Of a stretch of 64,000 nucleotides of DNA, positions 17,618 through 25,888 are shown one piece after another. The notes under the pieces are model-generated. The model ran no database searches. It saw nothing but the letters and a program-made list of their open reading frames with translations, and was not told the origin of the DNA. The stretch comes from Aliiroseovarius marinus (lineage in GTDB: Bacteria; Pseudomonadota; Alphaproteobacteria; Rhodobacterales; Rhodobacteraceae). The position numbers were made by a program, and so were the translations under genes. Numbering within the stretch: the stretch's first letter is position 1; every line of letters begins with the position of its first letter. The stretch lies in assembly GCF_004360145.1 (NCBI RefSeq), contig NZ_SAIT01000011.1:62001-126000 (forward strand), given 5' to 3'.

Positions 17618-18469
17618 CTAGAGCCGCTTGCGCGCGGTGACAGGGCCATCGCCCTGAGCGTCAATGCGCGCGATGGCGTCTGCTGTATTCTCATACACCA
17701 CCGACATGTGATGCGCGTTGGCGTGAATGATCCGGTCGGCATCCACCACCATCGCCACATGACCTTTCCAGAACAAAATGTCCCCCCGCTGCAGCGGTGC
17801 ATCTTTCGGGATGTCTTGACCCAATGCTGCCTCTTGCAGGTCGCTGTCGCCGGGGCAGGGGATGCCGCAAGCCAGAAGGGCGGCCTGCACAAGGCCTGAG
17901 CAGTCGATGCCGAAGCCCGAGTTGCCTGCCCAGACATAAGGCGTGTCCAAAAACTGCTCGGCAATCGCGACCGGGTCCGAGGCAACCTCGTCGATCGGTC
18001 GCAGATGCGCCGCCGGGATAAACCCGTGTTTTGGGGCGGACATCGGGGTCTTGGGAAGTTTCACCTCGGCCCATTTGCCTTGCTGCGAGACCACCTGCAC
18101 CGTGCTGTTCAGGTGGAATGCGCGGCTGTAGGGCGATTTGAAATCCGGCTCGCGATACATATGCGTCGTGCGCCGGATCACGCGGTGGGTCAGCGATTGC
18201 GGATCGCCCAGATTCCAGGCTTCAAGGTAGCCGACATAGCCGTCTTTCAGAGACTGCCCGAACACCATGTGATCGTCGCCGTCCAGAATGTTGACCTGAT
18301 CGCCGGACAAGACTTGCCGGTCTCGGTTGCCGCTGGGCGCATCCAGCAGGAAACTGTCTCCGACGACCTGTTTCACCGTGCCTTCTGTGTAACGCGGGGC
18401 ATCAACCTTCCCGCGCAGGCTTTCATGCGCAACGTGCTCGTTGGCGGGGGTTAGGCGGCGATCCATCAC
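17618..18469 (-). CDS. NlpC/P60 family peptidase with SH3-like domains
   Basis: The 283-residue protein has SH3-type segments in the first half (about 25-155) and an NlpC/P60 cysteine peptidase domain at the C-terminus. The catalytic cysteine is in GIDCSGLVQAA and the histidine in WKGHVAMVVD, with a third polar residue in IIHANAHH. Such enzymes cleave gamma-D-glutamyl-diamino-acid bonds in cell-wall peptides. It lacks a signal peptide, which fits a role in recycling muropeptides in the cytoplasm. Its start overlaps the stop of the M17 aminopeptidase gene by 4 bases, so both peptidases are co-translated and may act in series on wall peptides (inference). Confidence 0.88.
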   Translation of the reverse strand: MMDRRLTPANEHVAHESLRGKVDAPRYTEGTVKQVVGDSFLLDAPSGNRDRQVLSGDQVNILDGDDHMVFGQSLKDGYVGYLEAWNLGDPQSLTHRVIRRTTHMYREPDFKSPYSRAFHLNSTVQVVSQQGKWAEVKLPKTPMSAPKHGFIPAAHLRPIDEVASDPVAIAEQFLDTPYVWAGNSGFGIDCSGLVQAALLACGIPCPGDSDLQEAALGQDIPKDAPLQRGDILFWKGHVAMVVDADRIIHANAHHMSVVYENTADAIARIDAQGDGPVTARKRL

Positions 18470-19833
18470 AACTCCAGCATCTCAGGCAGTGCGTCCAGCA
18501 GCGCCCGCGCGCCCATACCGACGCCGCCTTTCGGGCGGCCCGGTGCGGCGGTGGGGTTCCAGCCGTAGATGTCGAAATGCATATAGCGCGGCGTGTCGGT
18601 GACGAAGCGTTTCAGGAACAGGGCGGCGGTGATCGAGCCAGCGAATCCGCCCTTCGGCGCGTTGTCTAGGTCAGCGATGCCGGGTTCGATCATCGCCTCG
18701 TAGGGTTCCCAAAACGGCATCTCCCACACCGGATCGGCGCTGGATTGCGCACCTTTGCGCAGGGCGTCTGCGTCACCGGTTTCAGTGGCATAGAAGGGCG
18801 ACAGGTCCGGGCCGACTGCCACGCGCGCGGCCCCGGTCAGCGTCGCCATCGAGACAATCAGATCCGGTTTGTCCTCGTCCGCCAGCGCCAGCGCGTCGGC
18901 CAGCACAAGGCGGCCTTCGGCGTCGGTGTTGTTGATCTCAACTGTTAGTCCTTTGCGCGAGGTTAGAATGTCACCGGGACGGAACGCATTCCCTGCGACG
19001 GCGTTTTCCACCGCCGGGATCAGCACCCGCAAGCGCAGTTTCAGACCCAGCGTCATGATCATCTGTGCCAACCCCAGCACCGTCGCCGCACCGCCCATAT
19101 CTTTCTTCATCAAGCCCATCGAGCCGCCAGGTTTCAGGTTCAGCCCGCCCGTGTCAAAGCACACACCCTTGCCCACCAAAGTCAGCGCGGGGCCCTCGTC
19201 GCCCCAGCGCATGTCGATCAGACGCGGCGCGCGGGTGGCGGCGCGGCCAACGGCGTGGACCATCGGGAAATTCTGGTCGAGCAGCGACTTGCCCAAGATG
19301 GTCGAGATCGTTGCCCCATGGGCCTCGGCCAGTTTGCGGGCGGCGAGCTCCAGTTCGTCCGGGCCCATATCCTCGGCCGGGGTGTTGATCAGATCGCGCG
19401 TGGTTAGCTCGCCCGCAGCGATCGCCTCCAGCTGTGCGGCGTCCACGCCGTCAGGGGCGACAAGCTGCGCTTTCGGGAAGGATTGTTTGGCGTAGCGGTC
19501 AAAGCGATAGCCCTCGAGCAGCCAGCCAAGGGCAAACTCTTGCGTGATCTGCTTAGGCTGCGTGCTGGCCAGTTGATACACGCCGTCGGGCAGCTTTCCG
19601 CGTGCCGCAACCGCGCCGAAACGCTTGCGTTTGCGCGCCTGCGCGGTGCCCAGCCCGACCAGAGCCATCTCGACCACGCCCGACGCCGACGGCACGACCA
19701 AGCTCTGCCCCAGCGCGCCGGTAAACCCGTTGACTTCGGCCCAGCTCTGGGCCGATTGCGGCAGCGCTTCGCCCTTTTCGATCAGGTAAAGCGGAATGGC
19801 AGCGTCCGTTTGGGGGGCGAAAGTCAGGGTCAT
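18466..19833 (-). CDS. Leucyl aminopeptidase family protein (M17)
   Basis: The 455-residue dimetal aminopeptidase of family M17 removes N-terminal residues from peptides. The C-terminal catalytic domain shows the metal and active-site segments VGKGVCFDTGGLNL and MGLMKKDMGGAA, and the M17 signature NTDAEGRLVLADAL. The start was set at MTLTFAPQTDAA, since the extra N-terminal residues of the longer frame are not typical. The N-terminal domain is shorter than in PepA. It is the first gene of a two-gene unit with the NlpC/P60 peptidase. Confidence 0.92.
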   Translation of the reverse strand: MTLTFAPQTDAAIPLYLIEKGEALPQSAQSWAEVNGFTGALGQSLVVPSASGVVEMALVGLGTAQARKRKRFGAVAARGKLPDGVYQLASTQPKQITQEFALGWLLEGYRFDRYAKQSFPKAQLVAPDGVDAAQLEAIAAGELTTRDLINTPAEDMGPDELELAARKLAEAHGATISTILGKSLLDQNFPMVHAVGRAATRAPRLIDMRWGDEGPALTLVGKGVCFDTGGLNLKPGGSMGLMKKDMGGAATVLGLAQMIMTLGLKLRLRVLIPAVENAVAGNAFRPGDILTSRKGLTVEINNTDAEGRLVLADALALADEDKPDLIVSMATLTGAARVAVGPDLSPFYATETGDADALRKGAQSSADPVWEMPFWEPYEAMIEPGIADLDNAPKGGFAGSITAALFLKRFVTDTPRYMHFDIYGWNPTAAPGRPKGGVGMGARALLDALPEMLEL

Positions 19834-19915
19834 CGGGGCCTTTGTCCTTATCTGTGCCGGTTCTGACTGGCAGAGTAGCGCGCCCCGGCGCAAGGGCAAT
19901 CCCCGAATGATCTTC

Positions 19916-20296
19916 TTAAAGCGACATGTCCTGATGATCCCACACAGCGATCAGACTGCGTTCTCCCACGCGGTTCAGGCGGGCCAGTGTTGCGGGCAGG
20001 GCTGCTGGATCCTGTGCCACACATTGTTCCTCCACATCACGCGCCACGCGGGCCAATGTGGTCATGCCCAGCCGCTGCGCAATGCGCTTCAGATCCTTGG
20101 CCCCTTGTCGCAGATCCCCGTATCGACGGGTCTTCTGCGCATGTTGCAGACGTCCCAGCCAAAGCGCCAAATCCTCAAGCGATTGGTTCAGGTTACGATC
20201 CGCCTGCACCGGTCCAAAGCGCACATACAGCGCGCGCAGCTGATCCCGATCCAGTTGGATGTCTTCGAAATGGGTTAATGTCGCAATGTCACTCAT
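19916..20296 (-). CDS. HPt-like helical protein without the phospho-histidine
   Basis: This 126-residue helical protein has no certain family. Residues 64-91 (QGAKDLKRIAQRLGMTTLARVARDVEEQ) resemble the core of histidine phosphotransfer (HPt) domains, whose consensus is AHTLKGAARNLG. The phosphorylated histidine position appears to be a lysine (Lys67). If the resemblance is real, this is a degenerate HPt that could bind a response regulator or kinase without transferring phosphate. It is transcribed alone, ahead of the aminopeptidase. The similarity is by eye only. Confidence 0.55.
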   Translation of the reverse strand: MSDIATLTHFEDIQLDRDQLRALYVRFGPVQADRNLNQSLEDLALWLGRLQHAQKTRRYGDLRQGAKDLKRIAQRLGMTTLARVARDVEEQCVAQDPAALPATLARLNRVGERSLIAVWDHQDMSL

Positions 20297-20425
20297 ACCA
20301 GCACCCCGGTTGTCTCTTTCCCTCAGGGGCAGAATGACCGCAGGGCCTCAAGAAATCGTATATGGATGCGTTGAAATTACCTCGAATTGCGCGGGATTTC
20401 GGGCCGGTCCACGCCCGCCCCGCAA

Positions 20426-20439
20426 TTGACGCGAGTCAA
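20426..20439. promoter_or_regulatory. FNR/FixK-type box upstream of hemG-like gene
   Basis: The perfect palindrome TTGAC-GCGA-GTCAA, flanked by A and T, fits the TTGA(C/T)-N4-(G/A)TCAA consensus of FNR, FixK and FnrL-type regulators. It is centred about 77 bases upstream of the hemG-like start, a position suited to activation under low oxygen. The divergent HPt-like gene starts 130 bases away on the other side. Confidence 0.72.
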
Positions 20440-20509
20440 TGAGCCTTGCTGAAAACCATGCCACACTAACTTTGGTCTACATGGCCCGTCGTCGCCAAAG
20501 GAGGTTCCT

Positions 20510-21046
20510 ATGAAAATTCTTGTTTCCTATGCCACAAGCGAAGGCCACACGCGCAAGGTCGCCCGGTGGGTTGCTGATGGCATCTATGATCAGGGCCACT
20601 CGGTCGAGCTGCTTCGGCTGGCGGATGCGAAGGACATCGATCTTGACCGGTACGATGGTGTGGTCATGGCGGGATCAGTGCATGTTGGGCACTACCAGCC
20701 AGAGGTGGCCGAGTTCGCCAGCGCACACGCGTCAAAGCTTGGGAACATGCCGACCTTGTTTCTGTCCGTATCGCTAGCCGCAGCCGGGCATGACGCTGAA
20801 GACTGGCGTGGGCTGGAACGTATTCTCAGCGAGTTCACCGATGCCACCACTTGGACGCCCGACCGCGTGGTCCAAGTGGCCGGAGCCTATATGCCGTCGG
20901 AATATGGCGTCCTCAGCCGCTTTGTCATGCGCCGGATCATTGCGGAGAAAGATCCCGAGGCCGATCTGGACACGGATCACGACTATACCGATTGGAGCGC
21001 ACTGCGCCGCGAGGTGGACAGCTGGCTGGCAGAGGCCGAGGCGTAG
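20510..21046 (+). CDS. hemG: HemG-like flavodoxin-domain protein (menaquinone-type protoporphyrinogen oxidase)
   Basis: The 178-residue flavodoxin-fold protein resembles HemG of E. coli along its length. It has the FMN phosphate loop ATSEGHTRKVARWV (9-22), the YDGVVMAGSVHVGHY block (48-62), a MPTLFLSVSLAAAG segment and the C-terminal YTDWSALRREVDSW. HemG oxidises protoporphyrinogen IX to protoporphyrin IX and passes electrons to respiratory quinones, so it works without oxygen. A good AAGGAGG precedes the ATG, and an FNR-type box upstream suggests oxygen control. A general flavodoxin role remains possible, because many Rhodobacterales use HemJ for this step. Confidence 0.72.
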   Translation: MKILVSYATSEGHTRKVARWVADGIYDQGHSVELLRLADAKDIDLDRYDGVVMAGSVHVGHYQPEVAEFASAHASKLGNMPTLFLSVSLAAAGHDAEDWRGLERILSEFTDATTWTPDRVVQVAGAYMPSEYGVLSRFVMRRIIAEKDPEADLDTDHDYTDWSALRREVDSWLAEAEA

Positions 21047-21115
21047 TCACACCTCACTCTGGGGACAGCGGCCCGTTGCCGCTGCCCATTTCTTTGAGGC
21101 CGTCACCCGTGGCGT

Positions 21116-21309
21116 TTAAGGTGTCCACGAGAGGGTCTTACCCTCGGGCCAACGCAGAGTGGTTTCGATGATGATTTCAGACTGGCCGTTCGCGGGGTTG
21201 CTTGGATTCCAGACCGAAACACCCTTGCGATCTTCGTAGTCAAACTGATCTCGGGGTCAATAACTTTCGCGCGGACAGAACGGCCACTATTCTTTCGCGA
21301 TATTCCAGA
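21116..21309 (-). pseudogene. Decayed gene fragment (3' end) with apparent frameshift
   Basis: On the minus strand, an open frame from 21256 to the TAA at 21116 encodes a convincing protein tail (FDYEDRKGVSVWNPSNPA, then GQSEIIIETTLRWPEGKTL) but has no start codon. Just upstream, in another frame, RSVRAKVIDPEI reads as its likely continuation, implying a one- or two-base frameshift near 21247-21252. The parent family was not recognised. The fragment lies between the hemG-like gene and the Cys-rich orphan, in a region that looks like a former insertion or deletion point. Confidence 0.45.
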
Positions 21310-21381
21310 CTTTTGTGGTAGGTCAAAGCGATTTCTTGCGTGAAGAGTTATCCGCTTTGAAAACCGAAGGAGGGGGAGTTT

Positions 21382-21834
21382 ATGTCTTTGTTCATTAGAA
21401 ATTGTTTCGCATCGATGCTCGTATTTGTCGTATCGATCTCGGCAGCAAGCGCTGGCGGCGAATTTCTCGAAGGTTGCCTGGCATTAAAAGGCAACGAGCA
21501 ACTTTTCAGAAAGACGACTGTGAAGTGGGAGGCCGAGCAGCGAGGAGAAACCATAATCGCATACGCAACGATAAACGTTGAGGGCAAGGCAACTGTCTGT
21601 GGCATGCACATGAACAAAGGGATAGTACCTCATGCCGAATTGAAGCGCATGCTCTCCAGAAGCGAGATAAAATCTGGCAAACAAACGCTGCTACGTAATC
21701 TCTCATACTTTACAAACGCCTGTAACAACGTTGGCTGCAAGCTTTGTGCACCATGCTACATGACAACTTTGGACTGGAAGTCAGCCTACGCTCGACCAAA
21801 ATTTTTCCCAGGCGTGGATGTTCCCGCCCAATGA
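21382..21834 (+). CDS. Hypothetical secreted cysteine-rich protein
   Basis: I do not recognise this 150-residue protein. It has a signal peptide (about 1-25, ending ISAASAG) and six cysteines in the mature part, including a cluster NACNNVGCKLCAPCY near residues 113-127 that could form disulfides or bind metal. It lacks a CxxCH heme site. The gene is clearly AT-richer than its neighbours and uses many AT-ending codons, which points to horizontal acquisition. A strong AGGAGGGGG lies upstream of the ATG. It sits next to a decayed gene fragment. Confidence 0.62.
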   Translation: MSLFIRNCFASMLVFVVSISAASAGGEFLEGCLALKGNEQLFRKTTVKWEAEQRGETIIAYATINVEGKATVCGMHMNKGIVPHAELKRMLSRSEIKSGKQTLLRNLSYFTNACNNVGCKLCAPCYMTTLDWKSAYARPKFFPGVDVPAQ

Positions 21835-21884
21835 CGAGTGATCAAATGCCCGCTTCGGGTTCAGATCAGACACCACCCCACAAA

Positions 21885-21910
21885 AAAGCCCCGCCAAATG
21901 GCAGGGCTTT
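21885..21910. terminator. Bidirectional terminator between the secreted orphan and asd
   Basis: AAAGCCC(C)GCC pairs with GGCAGGGCTTT around an AAAT loop, with A and T runs on both sides. It serves the convergent asd gene especially well, since six T residues follow on the minus strand. Confidence 0.78.
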
Positions 21911-21932
21911 CTCTTAATCTATCGAGGGTCGA

Positions 21933-22955
21933 TCAGCCCTTCTTTAGAACCTCACGGCCCAGCAACTCGGCGATCTGGACGGCGTTCAGGGCGGCGCCCT
22001 TGCGCAGGTTGTCCGAGACGCACCACATGTTCAGGCCGTTCTCGACCGTCACGTCTTGACGGATGCGGCTGATGAAGGTGGCGAAGTCGCCGACGCATTC
22101 AACCGGGGTGACATAGCCGCCGTTCTCGCGCTTATCCACGACCAGAATGCCTGGGGCAGTGCGTAGGATATCGCGGGCTTCGTCTTCGTCCAGGAACTCT
22201 TCGGTTTCGATGTTGATCGATTCCGAGTGGCCCACGAAGACCGGCACACGCACACAGGTCGCGGTGACTTTGATCGACGGGTCGACGATTTTCTTCGTCT
22301 CGGCGATCATCTTCCATTCTTCTTTCGTGTCGCCCGAGTCCATGAAGACGTCGATATGCGGGATCACGTTGAAGGCGATCTGTTTGGGGTAAACCTTCGG
22401 CTCGACTTCCTGACCGGGGACATACATGCCTTTGGTCTGGTTCCACAGCTCATCAATCGCATCTTTGCCCGAGCCCGACACCGACTGGTAGGTCGACACG
22501 ACAACGCGCTTGATTTTGGCGCGGTCATGCAGGGGTTTCAGCGCCACCACCATCTGCGCGGTCGAGCAGTTGGGGTTTGCGATGATGTTCTTGTTTTTAT
22601 AGCCGTGGATTGCATCCGGGTTTACCTCGGGCACGATCAGCGGAATGTCGGGGTCGTAGCGGTACAGCGACGAGTTATCGATCACCACACACCCAGCCGC
22701 AGCCGCTTTCGGTGCGTATTCCTTGGTTGCTTCCGAACCCACGGCGAACAGAGCCATGTCCCAGCCGGTGAAGTCGAAGGTGTCCAGATCCTGGGTGGTC
22801 AGGGTCTTGTCACCAAAGCTGACTTCAGTACCGAGCGAACGGCGCGATGCAAGCGCGGCGATCTCGTCTACAGGAAACTGGCGTTCTGCCAGGATGTTCA
22901 GCATTTCGCGGCCCACGTTGCCCGTGGCGCCTACGACGGCGACTTTATAGCCCAT
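21933..22955 (-). CDS. asd: Aspartate-semialdehyde dehydrogenase
   Basis: The 340-residue NADPH-dependent enzyme converts aspartyl phosphate to aspartate semialdehyde, the branch point to lysine, diaminopimelate, threonine and methionine. The N-terminal dinucleotide motif GATGNVGREML and the active-site cysteine in NPNCSTAQMVVALKPL are clear, with the substrate-binding SVSGSGKDAIDEL block. The length is normal for the USG-1/Asd family. It is monocistronic, with a terminator downstream. lysA, another gene of the lysine pathway, lies about 31 kb away in the same window. Confidence 0.96.
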   Translation of the reverse strand: MGYKVAVVGATGNVGREMLNILAERQFPVDEIAALASRRSLGTEVSFGDKTLTTQDLDTFDFTGWDMALFAVGSEATKEYAPKAAAAGCVVIDNSSLYRYDPDIPLIVPEVNPDAIHGYKNKNIIANPNCSTAQMVVALKPLHDRAKIKRVVVSTYQSVSGSGKDAIDELWNQTKGMYVPGQEVEPKVYPKQIAFNVIPHIDVFMDSGDTKEEWKMIAETKKIVDPSIKVTATCVRVPVFVGHSESINIETEEFLDEDEARDILRTAPGILVVDKRENGGYVTPVECVGDFATFISRIRQDVTVENGLNMWCVSDNLRKGAALNAVQIAELLGREVLKKG

Positions 22956-23307
22956 TACGGCCTCCTATAATGAATCTGTCTTTGAACCACCCAAAGACGG
23001 AGGGTTCCTTAGAGCAATTCTGCCTTGCAGAAAAGGCTTTTCGCGGTGTGCCGCCATCATTTGTCGTTGACTTGTGTGCTTTTCGCTGTGATACGCGCAT
23101 CAACTGTCCGGTCGACGCGTGAGCGACCCGCCCCAGATGTGAGGCAGACAGCCCTTCCTACAAGTTCCCAAATCACGCGGGGTTCTAGCGGTCAGATCGG
23201 CGCTTGGGCATTCGGCCTTTGTGCGAGCATCCACCGCAAACCTAAGCGACGGGCACAAAGCCCCACCCGCGTGACAGCGGTGCACCCGTGCGTGCGCCAG
23301 AAAGACG
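22956..23307. other. Divergent intergenic region asd / rhlE
   Basis: About 350 bases without a convincing gene. Short open frames here have no family features or good ribosome binding sites. The region probably holds the asd promoter and a long 5' leader of the RNA helicase gene. Confidence 0.5.
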
Positions 23308-24627
23308 ATGATGACAAAATTTGCAGAGCTCGGGTTGGACCCGAAGCTGGTAGCCGCCGTGTCTGAGGCTGGTTACGAAACCCCGACCCCTATTCAAATT
23401 CAGGCTATCCCGCTGGTGCTTGAAGGCCGTGATGTAATGGGCCTGGCCCAAACCGGCACCGGCAAGACCGCCGCGTTTGGTTTGCCGCTGATTCATCAGC
23501 TTCTAAGCAATCATGACAAACGTCAGCCGAAATCGGTGAAAGCATTGGTGCTGGCCCCCACGCGCGAGCTGGTGAACCAGATCGCCGACAACCTGCGCCT
23601 TTACGTGCAGGGCACGCATCTGAAAGTGCGCACCGTTGTGGGGGGCGTATCGATCAACAAGCAGATCAGCATGCTGGCGAACGGGATCGACATTCTGGTC
23701 GCCACGCCGGGCCGCTTGATCGACCTGATGGACCGGGGCTCGATCCGTTTGGATACGGCGACGTTCCTTGTGCTGGACGAAGCCGACCAGATGCTCGACA
23801 TGGGTTTCATCCATGCGCTGCGCAAAATCGCGCCCGAGCTGGGCGAGCCGCGTCAGACCATGCTGTTCTCGGCCACCATGCCGAAACTGATGGCCGAGCT
23901 GTCGAAAGCCTATCTGACCAATCCGGCGCGCGTGCAGGTGTCGCCTCCGGGCAAGGCGGCGGACAAGGTCACGCAGGGGCTGTATTACTGCCCGGACCGC
24001 GGCGCAAAGATCACCCGACTGGTCGATCTGCTTCGCCATGATGAACAGGCGCTGTCTCTGGTCTTCTCTCGCACCAAGCACGGGGCCGAGAAGCTGATGA
24101 AGCATCTGGTGCACGAGGGCTTTGCGGCGGTCTCGATCCACGGGAACAAAAGCCAAGGCCAGCGTGATCGCGCCCTAGCCGCCTTCCGCGCGGGCGAGGC
24201 GCGTATTCTGGTCGCCACCGATGTGGCCGCACGCGGGATCGACATTCCCGGCGTCAGCCATGTCTACAACTTTGACCTGCCCGAGGTCGCGGATAACTAT
24301 GTTCACCGCATCGGCCGCACCGCGCGTGCGGGTGCTGATGGGGATGCGATTTCCTTCGTGTCCGGTGTCGAGCTGGGCCTGCTGCGCGACATCGAGAAAG
24401 TCATGAAGATCGAGATCCCGGTGCTGGGCGGCAAACGCCCCGCCGAGGAAAAACGCCCGCAGCGCGGCCAAGGTGGCGGCGGTGGCGGAGGCGGCCGCCG
24501 TGGTGGCGGAGGCGCTGGCGCCGGCGGTGGTCGCAAGCCGCGCGGCGCGCAGGGTCAGAAGCCTTCAGGCAACCCCGGTGGTGCGCCTAAGCAGCGTCGC
24601 CGTCGCAGATCGCGCAAGTCGGCTTAA
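23308..24627 (+). CDS. rhlE: DEAD-box ATP-dependent RNA helicase (RhlE type)
   Basis: This 439-residue RNA helicase has the complete set of DEAD-box motifs: the Q motif (YETPTPIQIQAIP), Walker A AQTGTGKTAAF, APTRELVNQI, VATPGRLIDLM, VLDEADQMLDMGF, FSATMP and HRIGRTARAG. After residue 375 comes a tail rich in Gly, Arg and Lys (RGQGGGGGGGGRRGGGGAG and a basic end RRRRRSRKSA), which should bind RNA. RhlE-type proteins act in ribosome assembly and RNA decay. Two adjacent ATG codons are possible starts. The 3' end overlaps the convergent MFS gene by 4 bases. Confidence 0.95.
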   Translation: MMTKFAELGLDPKLVAAVSEAGYETPTPIQIQAIPLVLEGRDVMGLAQTGTGKTAAFGLPLIHQLLSNHDKRQPKSVKALVLAPTRELVNQIADNLRLYVQGTHLKVRTVVGGVSINKQISMLANGIDILVATPGRLIDLMDRGSIRLDTATFLVLDEADQMLDMGFIHALRKIAPELGEPRQTMLFSATMPKLMAELSKAYLTNPARVQVSPPGKAADKVTQGLYYCPDRGAKITRLVDLLRHDEQALSLVFSRTKHGAEKLMKHLVHEGFAAVSIHGNKSQGQRDRALAAFRAGEARILVATDVAARGIDIPGVSHVYNFDLPEVADNYVHRIGRTARAGADGDAISFVSGVELGLLRDIEKVMKIEIPVLGGKRPAEEKRPQRGQGGGGGGGGRRGGGGAGAGGGRKPRGAQGQKPSGNPGGAPKQRRRRRSRKSA

Positions 24628-25811
24628 TCCGTGCGATCCTGACTGAACAGATACAGCAGGCAGCCGATCAGACCCGGCACCGCGAAGAACAGAAACACGG
24701 CCTGATAGGGGGCAACCACTGCCACGTCAGGCCCCTGTGCCGAGCGATACACACTGGCCGAGGCGTATTGGAATACACCCACGCCGCCGATCCCGAACAT
24801 ATTCATCAGCGTCACGCCCCGCCCGACAAGGTGGGGCGGATAGAAGCTGCGGCCATGCGCCATCAGCAAAGGGAAGCTGGCAGCAAACAGCCCGATTGCG
24901 GCCATAGTCAGGGATACTTGCAACACGCCCGCCTCGGGGAAGGCCCACAACAGGAATACCATACCAACCGCGATCATATTGCCGGTGAAGATCACCCATT
25001 TGCGGGTGCCAAAGATGCGGTCCATCGGGCCATAAGTGAAGCTGCCCACCACCATGGCCAGTGCAATCGCCATTGTGACCCAGCCGATACCTTTCGTGTC
25101 CAACCCGTAGACATCACGCAAGAACGGCCCCGCCCAGCTGCCGCGCAGCCCGGCTGCCGCTGCATAGTTGACAAACATCAGCGGGAACAACGCCCATAGC
25201 GCGGGCATTTTTAGCAGGTCCAACACGGACCCCTTGGCCTGTCCCTCCTCGACTGTAACTTTCGGCGGGTTATCGACCGTCACCATGATCAGCGCCGCGA
25301 CCACCAGTGTGACCGCCGCCAAGGCCCACAGGCAGGTGCGCCAGCCGAACTGCTCGACTGCCAGCGCCAAGGGCAAGGCGCCCGCAATATTGCCCAGCGA
25401 TCCAAATCCGATCACCATTCCGGCCAACGTGCCGAAAACGGCGGGGGAATACAGGCGTGCGAAGATGAAATAGCTGGCCATCAACACCGGAGAGCAGCCG
25501 ATCCCGATCAGCACCATCGCATAGAGGATGTGATCCGGGCTGGAGGCCATTGCGAACAGCGCGGCCCCTCCGGCCCCGCCAAGCGCCAGCAATCCGGCGG
25601 CCACTTTGCGCGGGCCGATGTTGTCCAACGCCCAGCCAACGGGGATCTGCATCAAGGCAAAGACAAGGAACCACGCGCCGGATGCTTGGGCCAGATCCTC
25701 GGGCGTGGCGCCCAGATCTGTCTTCAGCGCAGGCGTCATCACCGCCAAAAAGGCGCGATAAAACTGGCTTAACACGTAAGCCACGATCAATGTGATGATA
25801 CCAACCCGCAT
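24624..25811 (-). CDS. MFS transporter
   Basis: The 395-residue major facilitator protein is expected to have twelve membrane helices. The N-half has SQFYRAFLAVMTPAL and GWALDNIGPRKVAAGLL (the loop 2-3 signature, D-x-x-G-x-R/K), and the second half has the related GPMDRIFGTRKWVIF. The substrate cannot be read. It stands alone between rhlE and hemE, and has no regulator next to it. Confidence 0.85.
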   Translation of the reverse strand: MRVGIITLIVAYVLSQFYRAFLAVMTPALKTDLGATPEDLAQASGAWFLVFALMQIPVGWALDNIGPRKVAAGLLALGGAGGAALFAMASSPDHILYAMVLIGIGCSPVLMASYFIFARLYSPAVFGTLAGMVIGFGSLGNIAGALPLALAVEQFGWRTCLWALAAVTLVVAALIMVTVDNPPKVTVEEGQAKGSVLDLLKMPALWALFPLMFVNYAAAAGLRGSWAGPFLRDVYGLDTKGIGWVTMAIALAMVVGSFTYGPMDRIFGTRKWVIFTGNMIAVGMVFLLWAFPEAGVLQVSLTMAAIGLFAASFPLLMAHGRSFYPPHLVGRGVTLMNMFGIGGVGVFQYASASVYRSAQGPDVAVVAPYQAVFLFFAVPGLIGCLLYLFSQDRTD

Positions 25812-25888
25812 GCGGACCTCCCAATCTCAACCCGCGCAGAAGACACGGGCCGGGGTGATTTGGCAAGCGGGCTGGTAGTTCTACCTGA

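Noticed and set aside
24466-24540. GGC/GGT-rich tandem stretch in the 3' part of rhlE, considered as a microsatellite
   Set aside because: It stays in frame and encodes the Gly/Arg-rich RNA-binding tail common in RhlE-type helicases.
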